Source: Puniceibacterium antarcticum (GTDB lineage: Bacteria; Pseudomonadota; Alphaproteobacteria; Rhodobacterales; Rhodobacteraceae). Taken from it: a stretch of DNA of 64,000 bases. Under the pieces are notes generated by a model. It was not told where the DNA came from. It searched no databases and saw only the letters and a program-made list of their open reading frames with translations. Shown here piece by piece: positions 34,541 to 42,890 of the stretch (the first letter of the stretch is position 1; every line of letters begins with the position of its first letter). Both the position numbers and the translations under genes were made by a program. The stretch covers positions 48,109 through 112,108 of the forward strand of contig NZ_AWWI01000176.1 of the NCBI RefSeq assembly GCF_002760615.1, in the 5' to 3' direction.

Positions 34541-34779
34541 CGGAGCATCCTTTATTCTATGACGGCATCATAACACGAAAATGTTTCTTGCGCATTGGGT
34601 CAGACGAATAGCCTCATACTCTTTGGTATAGGCTGCGAAATTTTAGACATAGAATGGCGGGATTATACGCTACCTGACAGGCCAGAGAGTCAGATCTTTG
34701 ACAGATGCGCAGAACATCGCCCAAAGCAGGTTGTTTTGGCTGCTTGCGTTGGGCGGGATGCTGGTCTTTGGCCCGAAAG

Positions 34780-35631
34780 TCAGTAGGCGCCGCGCCCGGA
34801 AAAGACCGCGCCGAAGGTCTTTGCGATCAGGAACAGGTCCAGTTGCAGCGTGCGCGTGGCGGCGTAGGACAGGTCCATTTCGACCATCTGGTCAAAGCCG
34901 ATGGTTGCGCGGCCAGACACTTGCCACACACCGGTGATGCCGGGTTTGACCGCCAGACGGCCATGGGCGCGCTGGGGGTAGGCGGCCACTTCGCAGGGCA
35001 GGGCGGGGCGCGGGCCGACGATGGCCATGTCGCCGCGCAGCACGTTCAGAATCTGCGGCAGTTCGTCGATGGAAAAACGGCGGATGAAGCGGCCGACGCG
35101 GGTCACGCGCGGATCGGTGCGCGACTTGAAGCAGACGCCGTCGCGGTCCGAGGTCGCGATCAGCGCGGCGCGGCGTGCTTCGGCATCGGTGGACATGGAG
35201 CGGAACTTGAAGATCGTGAAGGCAGTGCCGTTGCGGCCGACGCGGGTCTGCTTGAACAACACCGGGCCGCGGCTGTCGGCCTTGATGGCCAGCGCCGTGA
35301 TGGCCAGAAGCGGTGAGAGGAGCAGCAGTGCGCCTGCCGACACGGTGATGTCGAGAAAGCGTTGCTGCAGATCGGCGACGGAAGTCCGGGTCAGGGAGGT
35401 TTTCACCGCACGCCAGATCCGCGCCATCCGTGTCGGGCGGACAGGTGCCAGTTCCGTTACGGAGTTCAGGACCGGAAAGCCAAAGAGTTCGGCCACTGCG
35501 GACGGGGCATCCGGGCGGTTTGCGGGCGTGAGCAGATCGATGTCGCGTGCCGCCAGATTGAGGCTGGTGACGTGGCCCAGTTCAACGGTGTCAAATTGGT
35601 CGTCGAGAGCGGAGAGTGCGGCGTGTTTCAT
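34780..35631 (-). CDS. Polyprenyl-phosphate sugar phosphotransferase (bacterial sugar transferase)
   Basis: This enzyme would transfer a sugar-1-phosphate to undecaprenyl phosphate to start exopolysaccharide or O-unit synthesis. The 283-residue protein has one membrane stretch (SAGALLLLSPLLAITALAI, about residues 97-115) and the family motifs FTIFKFRSM, RRFSIDELPQ, and AIVGPRPALP with a closing GITGVWQVSGR. The multi-span N terminus of longer WbaP-type proteins is absent, so it is the short form. It is divergent from a LuxR-type response regulator. No other polysaccharide genes are in the window. Confidence 0.9.
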   Translation of the reverse strand: MKHAALSALDDQFDTVELGHVTSLNLAARDIDLLTPANRPDAPSAVAELFGFPVLNSVTELAPVRPTRMARIWRAVKTSLTRTSVADLQQRFLDITVSAGALLLLSPLLAITALAIKADSRGPVLFKQTRVGRNGTAFTIFKFRSMSTDAEARRAALIATSDRDGVCFKSRTDPRVTRVGRFIRRFSIDELPQILNVLRGDMAIVGPRPALPCEVAAYPQRAHGRLAVKPGITGVWQVSGRATIGFDQMVEMDLSYAATRTLQLDLFLIAKTFGAVFSGRGAY

Positions 35632-35756
35632 TGGCTAAGTCCCTGAGACATATACTGTATGCTCAAGGTGACGCGTGGCGCCATTTCGCTCAACGAAGCG
35701 GACGGACAGCCGAAGGGGACTTTGGTTAACGATTCCTTACTTGTGGGACTGGGGGC

Positions 35757-35770
35757 TATCCTAGAGGATA
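35757..35770. promoter_or_regulatory. Palindrome in the divergent sugar transferase / regulator gap
   Basis: TATCCT-AG-AGGATA is a perfect palindrome in the 235-base region between two divergent genes, 97 bases before the response regulator start. It may be an operator for either side. No known regulator consensus is claimed. Confidence 0.4.
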
Positions 35771-35866
35771 TAAGGTCTATCGAAAGTGCTGTAGCGGCTT
35801 TGCGGATTTTCGACGTGCACCGGCCCGGTGCAGGGTTTACCAATCAGTAAACTTATGGAGAGAACG

Positions 35867-36481
35867 ATGCGCGTATTGATTGCTGATGATCACGACTTGC
35901 TGCGCGACACGCTGGTTCTGTTTCTGCAATCACACGGGGACATTGAAACCAGCACAGCGGCAGATCTTGCAGGTGCCTGTAAGCTGATCGAAACGCAGGA
36001 GCGGTATGACCTTGTCCTGCTGGACCTTAACATGCCGGGCATGAACGGGCTGGAGGGGCTGAAGACGGCGCTTGCCTTGAAGGGTGGGCAACGGGTTGCC
36101 CTTTTGTCTGGCAGCGCAACGCGCGAGATCGTCGAACTGGCGCTCGAAGCCGGTGCCGCCGGGTTCGTGCCAAAGACGCTGCCCGCGAAATCCATGATCA
36201 ACGCGGTCAAGTTCATGGCCATGGGCGAACAATATGCTCCGATCGATTTCATGACAGCGGTGGATGAAACGCCGACGCATCCGCTGGCGGGCAAGCTGAC
36301 CCCACGCGAATTGCAGGTGCTGCGGGGTCTGACCGAGGGTAAGTCCAACAAGGAAATCGCCCGCGATCTGCAGATCACCGAACCGACGGTCAAGCTGCAC
36401 ATGAAGACGCTGTACCGCAAGGTCGGCGCGGGCAACCGCACGCAGGCCGCGCTGATTGCGCGCGAAGCCGGTTTGTTCTGA
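35867..36481 (+). CDS. NarL/LuxR-family response regulator
   Basis: This two-domain regulator has 204 residues. The receiver begins RVLIADDHDLLRD and has the phospho-Asp in LVLLDLNMPGMNG with the later Lys in GFVPKTLP; the C-terminal LuxR HTH includes LTPRELQVLRGLTEGKSNKE and EPTVKLHMKTLYRKVGAGNR. ATG 35867 is preferred because GGAGAG lies five bases before it; ATG 35855 is also in frame. It could be the output of an orphan sensor such as the nearby hybrid kinase, but pairing is not shown. Confidence 0.92.
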   Translation: MRVLIADDHDLLRDTLVLFLQSHGDIETSTAADLAGACKLIETQERYDLVLLDLNMPGMNGLEGLKTALALKGGQRVALLSGSATREIVELALEAGAAGFVPKTLPAKSMINAVKFMAMGEQYAPIDFMTAVDETPTHPLAGKLTPRELQVLRGLTEGKSNKEIARDLQITEPTVKLHMKTLYRKVGAGNRTQAALIAREAGLF

Positions 36482-36526
36482 TCCGGGCTGCCCGTTTGGA
36501 TATTTAGGGGCCAAGTTACGCTAAGT

Positions 36527-37303
36527 TCAGGCGAGTATGCCGTTTGCCGTATCCTGCAGGGCGGGCAGGATCTCTCGTCTGACGCGGTCAAAATCAAAGC
36601 TGTGGGCCGAGACCGACACTTGAACGGCGGCCTGTGCACGGCTGTCCACCCCACGGATCGGAAGAGCGACGCTGATTTCGTTCAGGATCATCTGGTTTGC
36701 AGTGATTGTGAAGCCGTTGCGCATGGCCTGTTCCACATCCTGTCGGATCTCCTCGCGGTCTGTCACGGTTTTTGGAGTGACCGCCTGAATGGGCCAGGTG
36801 GCGACCGCGGTTTCCCATTCGGGCTGAGGCCAAGTGGCGAGCATCACGCGCCCTGCGGCGGTTGCGATGGCGGGCAGGCGGCGCCCGACGATGCTGGCCG
36901 CAAACTGTGTGCGCTGGTTGGGCAGGCGCAGCGCATAGATGATGTGATCACCCGACATCTGCGCAAGGTTCACTGTTTCGCCGATGGAGCGGCTGAGTGC
37001 GACCAGCTTGGGCATGGCCCGCGCGATCAGCGGATCGGACCAGTAGTAAGCATAGGCCAGTTCAAGCCAGGCATGGGACGGGCGAAAGCGGCGCGAGGTG
37101 GGGTCCTTGTCCAGCATCCCCTCCACATGCAGCGTATAGGCAAGCCGCTGTACCGCGCTTTTGTCCAGGCCGGTGCGGGCCACAAGCTCTGCCAGCGACA
37201 GGGAGGTGTGCGATTCGTCAAAGGCGCGCAGCACGCGCAGGCCTTTCGACAAGGTGCCGACAAACAGCGAGTTCTGGCTTTTGTCTGCGTCTTTATCGGG
37301 CAC
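36527..37303 (-). CDS. IclR-family transcriptional regulator
   Basis: This regulator of 258 residues has an N-terminal winged helix (GLRVLRAFDESHTSLSLAEL, then LDKSAVQRLAYTL) and an IclR effector domain including VGRRLPAIATAAGRVMLA and ILNEISVALPIRG. The start is GTG 37303, preceded by GAAGGAAGG on its strand. It is divergent from the peptide ABC operon beginning at 37460, with CGATA/TATCG inverted sequence between, so it most likely controls that operon. The effector is unknown. Confidence 0.9.
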   Translation of the reverse strand: MPDKDADKSQNSLFVGTLSKGLRVLRAFDESHTSLSLAELVARTGLDKSAVQRLAYTLHVEGMLDKDPTSRRFRPSHAWLELAYAYYWSDPLIARAMPKLVALSRSIGETVNLAQMSGDHIIYALRLPNQRTQFAASIVGRRLPAIATAAGRVMLATWPQPEWETAVATWPIQAVTPKTVTDREEIRQDVEQAMRNGFTITANQMILNEISVALPIRGVDSRAQAAVQVSVSAHSFDFDRVRREILPALQDTANGILA

Positions 37304-37382
37304 GCTTTGGTCCTTCCTTCAAATTCGCAGGCATAGCAGGGTTGACGTCGCCCCGGTCCTTGCGCTTAGACTGATCATATGA

Positions 37383-37408
37383 CGATATGCCGTATCGCAT
37401 AGTGATAC
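37383..37408. promoter_or_regulatory. Candidate IclR operator
   Basis: Overlapping inverted repeats CGATA-TGCCG-TATCG (37383-37397) and GTATC-GCATAGT-GATAC (37392-37408) give three related half-sites in the gap between the IclR gene and the ABC operon. They lie 52-77 bases before the binding-protein start. Confidence 0.6.
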
Positions 37409-37459
37409 AATAAAATGCGAGCGGCAAGACAAAGAGTTGTTCACCAACAGGGAAGACAG

Positions 37460-38977
37460 ATGACCCGGACTTTGCTCAAGACAACCGCTCTGGCTGCTTT
37501 TGCCGCCAGCCTTGCCATGCCGACCTTTGCGAACCAGGCTGACGACACGCTGAATGTCGCCTTCACGAAGGAACTGGAAAACGTCGACAGCTACTTCAAC
37601 TCGTCACGCGAAGGCGTGGTGATGCAGCGCGCGGTCTGGGATGGCCTGATCTATCGCGATCCCGCGACAAATGAATATGTCGGCAATCTGGCCACCAGCT
37701 GGGACTGGATCGACGACACCACGCTGGAGTTCAAGCTGCGCGAAGGTGTCACCTTTCACAACGGCGAAGTGTTCAACGCCGATGATGTGGTGTTCACCGT
37801 CAATTACGTCGCGAAAGAAGAGAACGGCGTGAAGACGCAGCGCAACGTGAACTGGATGGAATCGGCCGAAAAGATCGATGACTACACGGTGCGCATCCAT
37901 CTGAAGGAAAAGTTTCCGGCGGCGATCGAGTTCCTGTCGGGTCCGGTGTCCATGTACCCCAACGAGTATTACGCCGAGGTTGGCCCGTCCGGCATGGGGC
38001 TGAAGCCCGTCGGCACCGGCCCTTACAAGGTGGTAGACGTGGTGCCGGGCCAGCACTTTGTTCTGGAAAAGAACGAAAACTACCACGACAGCCCCAAGGG
38101 TGAGGCCCAGATCGCCAAGATCGACATCCGCACCATCCCGGATGTGAACACGCAGATGGCCGAAATCTTTTCAGGCTCATTGGATTTCATCTGGCAGGTG
38201 CCGACCGATCAGGCCGAGAAGCTGGCGCAAATGGATCAGTTCACCGTCGCCAATGCCTCGACCATGCGGGTGGGCTATCTGGATATGGATTCGGCGGGCC
38301 GCTCGGGCGCCGATAACCCCTTTACCAACAAAAAAGTCCGTGAGGCGGTCAACTATGCGATCAACCGCCAGGAGCTGGTGGATGCCCTGCTGAAGGGCGA
38401 AAGCGAAGTCATCTATACCGCCTGCTTTCCCAGCCAGTTCGGCTGTGCGCAGGATGTGCGCCAGTTCGAATACAACCCCGAACGCGCCAAGGAACTGCTG
38501 GCGGAAGCCGGGTATCCGGACGGGTTCACGACCGAATTCTATGCCTATCGCGACCAGCAATATGCCGAAGCGATTGCAAGCTACCTGAACGCCGTGGGCA
38601 TCAAGACCGATTTCCGGATGCTCCAGTATTCTGCGCTGCGCGAGCTGAACATGGACGGCAAGACGCCGCTGTCGTTCCAGACCTGGGGCAGCTATTCGGT
38701 CAACGATGCCTCTGCCATGGTCAGCCAGTTCTTCAAACACGGCTCACTGGACAGCACGCGGGACGATCAGGTGCTGGAATGGCTGAACATTGCCGACAGT
38801 TCGACCGATCCCGACGTGCGCAAGGAAAACTACAAGCTTGCGCTGCAGCGGATCGCGGACGAAGCCTTCTGGGCGCCGATGTTCAGCTACAACACCAACT
38901 ACGTCTTTACCAAGCAAGTCGCCTATGAGCCGACAGCCGATGAAGTGCTGCGGTTCGTGGACATGAGCTGGAACTGA
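37460..38977 (+). CDS. Peptide ABC transporter substrate-binding protein (family 5)
   Basis: This periplasmic binding protein has 505 residues and a signal peptide (MTRTLLKTTALAAFAASLAM, then PTFA). The SBP_bac_5 pattern is clear: VMQRAVWDGLIYRDPATNEY, FKLREGVTFHNGEVFNADDV, and GTGPYKVVDVVPGQHFVLEK. Such proteins bind di/oligopeptides, glutathione or related compounds. ATG 37460 follows GGGAAGA. It opens an operon with two permeases, two ATPases, a gamma-glutamyltransferase-like enzyme and an M20 peptidase, pointing to uptake of gamma-glutamyl or other small peptides. Confidence 0.92.
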   Translation: MTRTLLKTTALAAFAASLAMPTFANQADDTLNVAFTKELENVDSYFNSSREGVVMQRAVWDGLIYRDPATNEYVGNLATSWDWIDDTTLEFKLREGVTFHNGEVFNADDVVFTVNYVAKEENGVKTQRNVNWMESAEKIDDYTVRIHLKEKFPAAIEFLSGPVSMYPNEYYAEVGPSGMGLKPVGTGPYKVVDVVPGQHFVLEKNENYHDSPKGEAQIAKIDIRTIPDVNTQMAEIFSGSLDFIWQVPTDQAEKLAQMDQFTVANASTMRVGYLDMDSAGRSGADNPFTNKKVREAVNYAINRQELVDALLKGESEVIYTACFPSQFGCAQDVRQFEYNPERAKELLAEAGYPDGFTTEFYAYRDQQYAEAIASYLNAVGIKTDFRMLQYSALRELNMDGKTPLSFQTWGSYSVNDASAMVSQFFKHGSLDSTRDDQVLEWLNIADSSTDPDVRKENYKLALQRIADEAFWAPMFSYNTNYVFTKQVAYEPTADEVLRFVDMSWN

Positions 38978-38986
38978 GATCTGACG

Positions 38987-39012
38987 GGGCAGGGCGCCTG
39001 CGTGCCCTGCCC
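38987..39012 (+). other. Stem-loop between binding protein and permease
   Basis: GGGCAGGGC (38987-38995) pairs with GCCCTGCCC (39004-39012) and no T-run follows. Such hairpins after binding-protein genes often stabilise the upstream mRNA so that more binding protein than permease is made. Confidence 0.6.
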
Positions 39013-39085
39013 ACCCCACCGTTTACCGAAACCCTAGACGCGTCTGGCCCGGACCCATTTCCGTGGCACGCCCGAGGTATATCCC

Positions 39086-40003
39086 ATGCTTCCCTTCATT
39101 CTGAAACGACTGGGGCTGGCGCTGCTGGTGGCCTTTACCGTCAGTTTCATCAGCTTTTCGCTTTTGTTCCTGTCGGGAGATCCCGCTGCGGCCCTTGCCG
39201 GTGAAACCGCCAGTGGCGAGGATATCGAGGCGATCCGCACGCTTTACGGGTTTGACCGTCCCATGATGGTGCAATACGGCGAATGGCTGTTTTCGGCGGT
39301 GCGGGGCGATTTCGGCGAAAGCTATTATTTCAAGCTGCCTGTGGCGAGCCTGATCACCGACCGGTTGCAGGTGACCATGTTGCTGGGGCTGTGCGGGATC
39401 ACCTTTGCGCTGCTGACGGCTGTGCCGCTGGGCGTGGCGGCGGCGATCCGGCCCAATTCGATGATCGACCGGCTGGCGCTGTTTCTGTCGGTCGCGGGGC
39501 AGGCCCTGCCATCCTTCTGGTTCGGGCTGATCCTGATTGTCCTGTTTTCGATCAAGTTCCAGATCCTGCCGCCTTCGGGGGCCGAGAGCTGGCGCCATTT
39601 TGTCATGCCCACCATCGTTCTGGGCTATTACGCCATGCCGGCGATCATGCGCCTGACGCGGGCCGGGATGCTGGATGTGCTGAATTCGGACTATATCCGC
39701 ACCGCCCGTGCCAAGGGCGCCGGAGAGGGCCGAGTGCTGTTCAAACACGCGCTGCGCAATGCGATCATTCCGGTGGTCAGCTTGGCGGCAGTGCAGATGG
39801 GATTCATGCTGGGCGGCTCGATCGTGGTTGAATCGGTCTTTGCGCTGCATGGCGCGGGCTATCTGGCCTGGGAAAGCATCGCGCGCAACGATTTGCCCAC
39901 GGTGCAGGCGCTGATCCTGATCTTCTCGATGTTCTACATCACCTTCACCTTTCTGGCCGACGTGTTGAACGCCTGGCTGGACCCCCGGATGCGGAGCGCC
40001 TGA
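39086..40003 (+). CDS. Peptide ABC transporter permease (DppB-like)
   Basis: This inner-membrane permease has 305 residues and the DppB layout: an N-terminal helix (LGLALLVAFTVSFISFSLL), a periplasmic loop with TLYGFDRPMMVQYGEWL, then five spans and the coupling loop DYIRTARAKGAGEGRVLFKH. ATG 39086 with GAGG upstream is used. The next permease starts one base after its stop. It works with the DppC-like partner and the two ATPases. Confidence 0.93.
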   Translation: MLPFILKRLGLALLVAFTVSFISFSLLFLSGDPAAALAGETASGEDIEAIRTLYGFDRPMMVQYGEWLFSAVRGDFGESYYFKLPVASLITDRLQVTMLLGLCGITFALLTAVPLGVAAAIRPNSMIDRLALFLSVAGQALPSFWFGLILIVLFSIKFQILPPSGAESWRHFVMPTIVLGYYAMPAIMRLTRAGMLDVLNSDYIRTARAKGAGEGRVLFKHALRNAIIPVVSLAAVQMGFMLGGSIVVESVFALHGAGYLAWESIARNDLPTVQALILIFSMFYITFTFLADVLNAWLDPRMRSA

Positions 40004-40004
40004 T

Positions 40005-40901
40005 ATGAGTGACATCACCGATCCCCTCACCCAGGAATTTCAGGCCCCGAGCCCGCGCGAGATGCTCAAGCAACGCGCGAAGGGGCATCTGGGCCTTTTG
40101 ACGGGTCTGGGCATTGTCGGCCTGCTGGCGCTGGTTGCGATCTTTGCGCCACTGCTGGCACCCCACGACCCCTATGCCCAAAGCCTGATGACACGCATGG
40201 AGCCGCCGGTGTTTCTGGGTGGTGACTGGGACCATCCGCTGGGCACCGACCATCTGGGCCGCGACTACCTGTCCCGGCTGATCTATGGCGCGCGGGTGTC
40301 CCTGATGATCGGCGCGATTGCCGCGCTGATTTCGGGGGTGATCGGCACGACGATGGGGGTGGCCGCGGGCTATTTCGGCGGCAAGGTCGATGCGTTCGTG
40401 ACGTTCCTGATCAACGTGCGGCTGGCCATGCCGGTGGTGCTGGTGGCGCTGGCGGTTGTCGCGATCCTGGGCGGGTCGCTGACCGTCGTGATCTGTGTGC
40501 TGGGTCTGCTGCTGTGGGACCGGTTTGCGGTTGTCATGCGCGCGTCCACCCTGCAGATCAGCAGGCGCGATTATATCGCCGCGGCGCGGGCGGTCGGGGC
40601 ATCGACGCCGCGGATCCTTCTGACAGAGATCATGCCCAACATCTTCAATAACCTGATCGTGGTGATCACGCTGGAAATGGCCCATGCGATCCTGCTTGAG
40701 GCGACGCTGAGCTTTCTGGGGCTTGGGGTGCAGCCGCCGACGCCGTCCTGGGGGCTGATGGTGAGCGAGGGCAAGAACATGATGCTGTTCGAACCCTGGC
40801 TTGTTCTGATCCCCGGCGCGGTGCTGTTCGTGCTGGTGCTTGCGATCAACCTGATGGGCGACGGGCTGCGCGATGTCACCGCCCCAGAAAACCGGAGCTG
40901 A
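40005..40901 (+). CDS. Peptide ABC transporter permease (DppC-like)
   Basis: This 298-residue partner permease has a cytoplasmic N-terminal tail, a first span LGIVGLLALVAIFAPLLAPH, the DppC-type GTDHLGRDYLSRLIYGARVS segment and the coupling loop DYIAAARAVGASTPRILLTE. It begins one base after the DppB-like stop and is followed by the ATPase pair. Membership in the peptide/nickel permease family is certain; the substrate is set by the binding protein. Confidence 0.93.
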   Translation: MSDITDPLTQEFQAPSPREMLKQRAKGHLGLLTGLGIVGLLALVAIFAPLLAPHDPYAQSLMTRMEPPVFLGGDWDHPLGTDHLGRDYLSRLIYGARVSLMIGAIAALISGVIGTTMGVAAGYFGGKVDAFVTFLINVRLAMPVVLVALAVVAILGGSLTVVICVLGLLLWDRFAVVMRASTLQISRRDYIAAARAVGASTPRILLTEIMPNIFNNLIVVITLEMAHAILLEATLSFLGLGVQPPTPSWGLMVSEGKNMMLFEPWLVLIPGAVLFVLVLAINLMGDGLRDVTAPENRS

Positions 40902-40905
40902 TGCC

Positions 40906-41904
40906 ATGACCGAGGACACGCTATTGGAGGTCAGGAACCTCACCCTGGATATCCCGGCAGGCGGCGGCACGCTGCATGCGGTGCGCGGGATCGATTTTGA
41001 TCTGAAACGCGGCGAGACGCTGTCCATCGTAGGCGAAAGCGGGTCGGGCAAATCGCTGACCTCGCTCGCGCTGATGGGGCTGCTGGGCAACAGCATCAAG
41101 CGCAGCGCCGATGTGATGCGCTTTGATGACATCGACCTGCTGACGGCATCGCGCAAGACCATGCGCAGCCTGCGCGGCAACCGCATGGCGATGATCTTTC
41201 AGGAACCCATGACCTCGCTTAACCCGGCCTATACCATCGGCGATCAGCTGATGGAGGCGCTGCTGCTGCATCGCCGCGTCGGGCGGGCCAAGGCGCGGGA
41301 GCGGGCGGTCGAGCTGCTGGAAAAGGTCGGCATCACCTCGGCTGGGAGCAGGTTGGGCCAGTATCCGCATCAGCTGTCGGGTGGGTTGCGTCAGCGGGTG
41401 ATGATTGCCATGGCGCTGATGTGCGAACCGGATCTGCTGATTGCGGATGAGCCGACCACAGCGCTGGATGTGACCATTCAGGCGCAGATCCTGCGGTTGC
41501 TGGTCGAACTGACCCGCGAGATGAACATGGCGATGATCCTGATCACCCATGATCTGGGGGTCGTGGCCCGGGTCGCGGACAAGGTTGCGGTGATGTATGC
41601 GGGCGAGCTGGTGGAAACCGGACCGGCGCGGCCGGTGTTCGCCCGACCCAGTCATCCCTATACACGCGGCTTGCTGCGCTGCATTCCGCAGCCGGGCAAG
41701 ACGGCACGGGGGGCGGATCTGGGCACCATTCCGGGCATCGTGCCGTCGCTGATCGGTGATGTGACAGGCTGCGCCTTTCGCACCCGCTGCGCCCATGCGC
41801 AGCCGACCTGCCGCAAGCAGATCCCGGTGCGCGGCGAGGTTCCCCATCAATTCCGCTGCGTCCATGCCGACGGGGCGATCTCTGCCGAGAGGGAAACCGC
41901 ATGA
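40906..41904 (+). CDS. Peptide ABC transporter ATPase (DppD-like)
   Basis: This is a nucleotide-binding subunit of 332 residues. Walker A is [14 protein letters not shown] near residue 42, the signature HQLSGGLRQRVMIAMAL, Walker [13 protein letters not shown], and the C-terminal oligopeptide domain ends with the cysteine-bearing CAFRTRCAHAQPTCRKQI. ATG 40906 is chosen over an in-frame upstream codon inside the permease gene. Its stop overlaps the next ATPase start by 4 bases. Confidence 0.93.
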   Translation: MTEDTLLEVRNLTLDIPAGGGTLHAVRGIDFDLKRGETLSIVGESGSGKSLTSLALMGLLGNSIKRSADVMRFDDIDLLTASRKTMRSLRGNRMAMIFQEPMTSLNPAYTIGDQLMEALLLHRRVGRAKARERAVELLEKVGITSAGSRLGQYPHQLSGGLRQRVMIAMALMCEPDLLIADEPTTALDVTIQAQILRLLVELTREMNMAMILITHDLGVVARVADKVAVMYAGELVETGPARPVFARPSHPYTRGLLRCIPQPGKTARGADLGTIPGIVPSLIGDVTGCAFRTRCAHAQPTCRKQIPVRGEVPHQFRCVHADGAISAERETA

Positions 41905-42887
41905 GCGACGCCATTCTGAAGCTCGATCAGGTCAAGAAGACCTATACGATCAAGCAGGGGCTGTTCGGTGCGCGCAAGCCGCTGACGGCGGTGAACGATG
42001 TGACGCTGTCGCTGGAAAAGGGCGAGGTGCTGGGGCTGGTCGGGGAATCCGGCTGTGGCAAGTCCACGCTGGCCAAGCTGCTGCTGGGGCTGGAAAAGCC
42101 GACCTCGGGCCAGGTGCTGGTCGAGGGCAAAGAGCTGCATGGGCTGGACCGGCGCGCGCTGGCCAGCCGGTTGCAGCCGATCTTTCAGGATCCCTATTCG
42201 TCGCTGAACCCGCGAAAGTCGATCTATGACCTCATCTCGTTGCCGCTGCGGGTGCATGGGGTTGGCGACCGTGCAAGCCAGCGCAAGGCGGTAAAGGATA
42301 TTTTGGAGGTTGTCGGCCTGCCGCAGCGGGTGATGAACACCTATCCCAGCCAGATGTCGGGGGGGCAGCGTCAGCGCGTGGCCATCGCCCGCGCGCTGGT
42401 GATGCGGCCCGAAATCGTGATCTGTGACGAGCCGACCTCGGCGTTGGATGTGTCGGTGCAAAGTCAGATCCTGAACCTGCTGGCGCATTTGCGGCGCGAT
42501 TTTGGCCTGACCTATCTGTTCATCAGCCATGACCTGGCGGTGGTTGAACACCTCGCCACGCGCGTGGCGGTGATGTATCTGGGCCGGATCGTCGAAGAGG
42601 CGCCGGTGGCGGATCTGTTCGAGCGGCCCCGCCATCCCTATACGCGGGCGCTGCTGAGTTCGGTGCTGACGCCGGAGCCGGGCAAGGGGGTTCCCGAAAC
42701 CTCGCTTGGCACGGCTTATCCCAACCCGATCAATCCGCCGTCGGGATGTGCCTTTCATCCGCGCTGCCCGCTGGCGACGGCGCATTGCAAACAGGTTGCG
42801 CCCCGTCCGGTTGACACCGAGGGTGGGCGCGTCGAATGCCATCTGCACGACCCCGAAAGCCCCATGTACCAAAAGGACGCCGCCTGA
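41901..42887 (+). CDS. Peptide ABC transporter ATPase (DppF-like)
   Basis: This is the second ATPase, 328 residues. Walker A is GESGCGKSTLAKLLLG, the signature [17 protein letters not shown], Walker B IVICDEPTSALDVS, and the terminal domain has GCAFHPRCPLATAHC. It starts in an ATGA overlap with the DppD-like gene and is separated by 3 bases from the gamma-glutamyltransferase-like gene. It should form the heterodimeric engine with its partner. Confidence 0.93.
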   Translation: MSDAILKLDQVKKTYTIKQGLFGARKPLTAVNDVTLSLEKGEVLGLVGESGCGKSTLAKLLLGLEKPTSGQVLVEGKELHGLDRRALASRLQPIFQDPYSSLNPRKSIYDLISLPLRVHGVGDRASQRKAVKDILEVVGLPQRVMNTYPSQMSGGQRQRVAIARALVMRPEIVICDEPTSALDVSVQSQILNLLAHLRRDFGLTYLFISHDLAVVEHLATRVAVMYLGRIVEEAPVADLFERPRHPYTRALLSSVLTPEPGKGVPETSLGTAYPNPINPPSGCAFHPRCPLATAHCKQVAPRPVDTEGGRVECHLHDPESPMYQKDAA

Positions 42888-42890
42888 CCC

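Noticed and set aside
35659..35850. A 63-codon plus-strand frame before the response regulator
   Set aside because: No ribosome site, mixed third-position bases and overlap with a promoter region containing a palindrome; not convincing as a gene.
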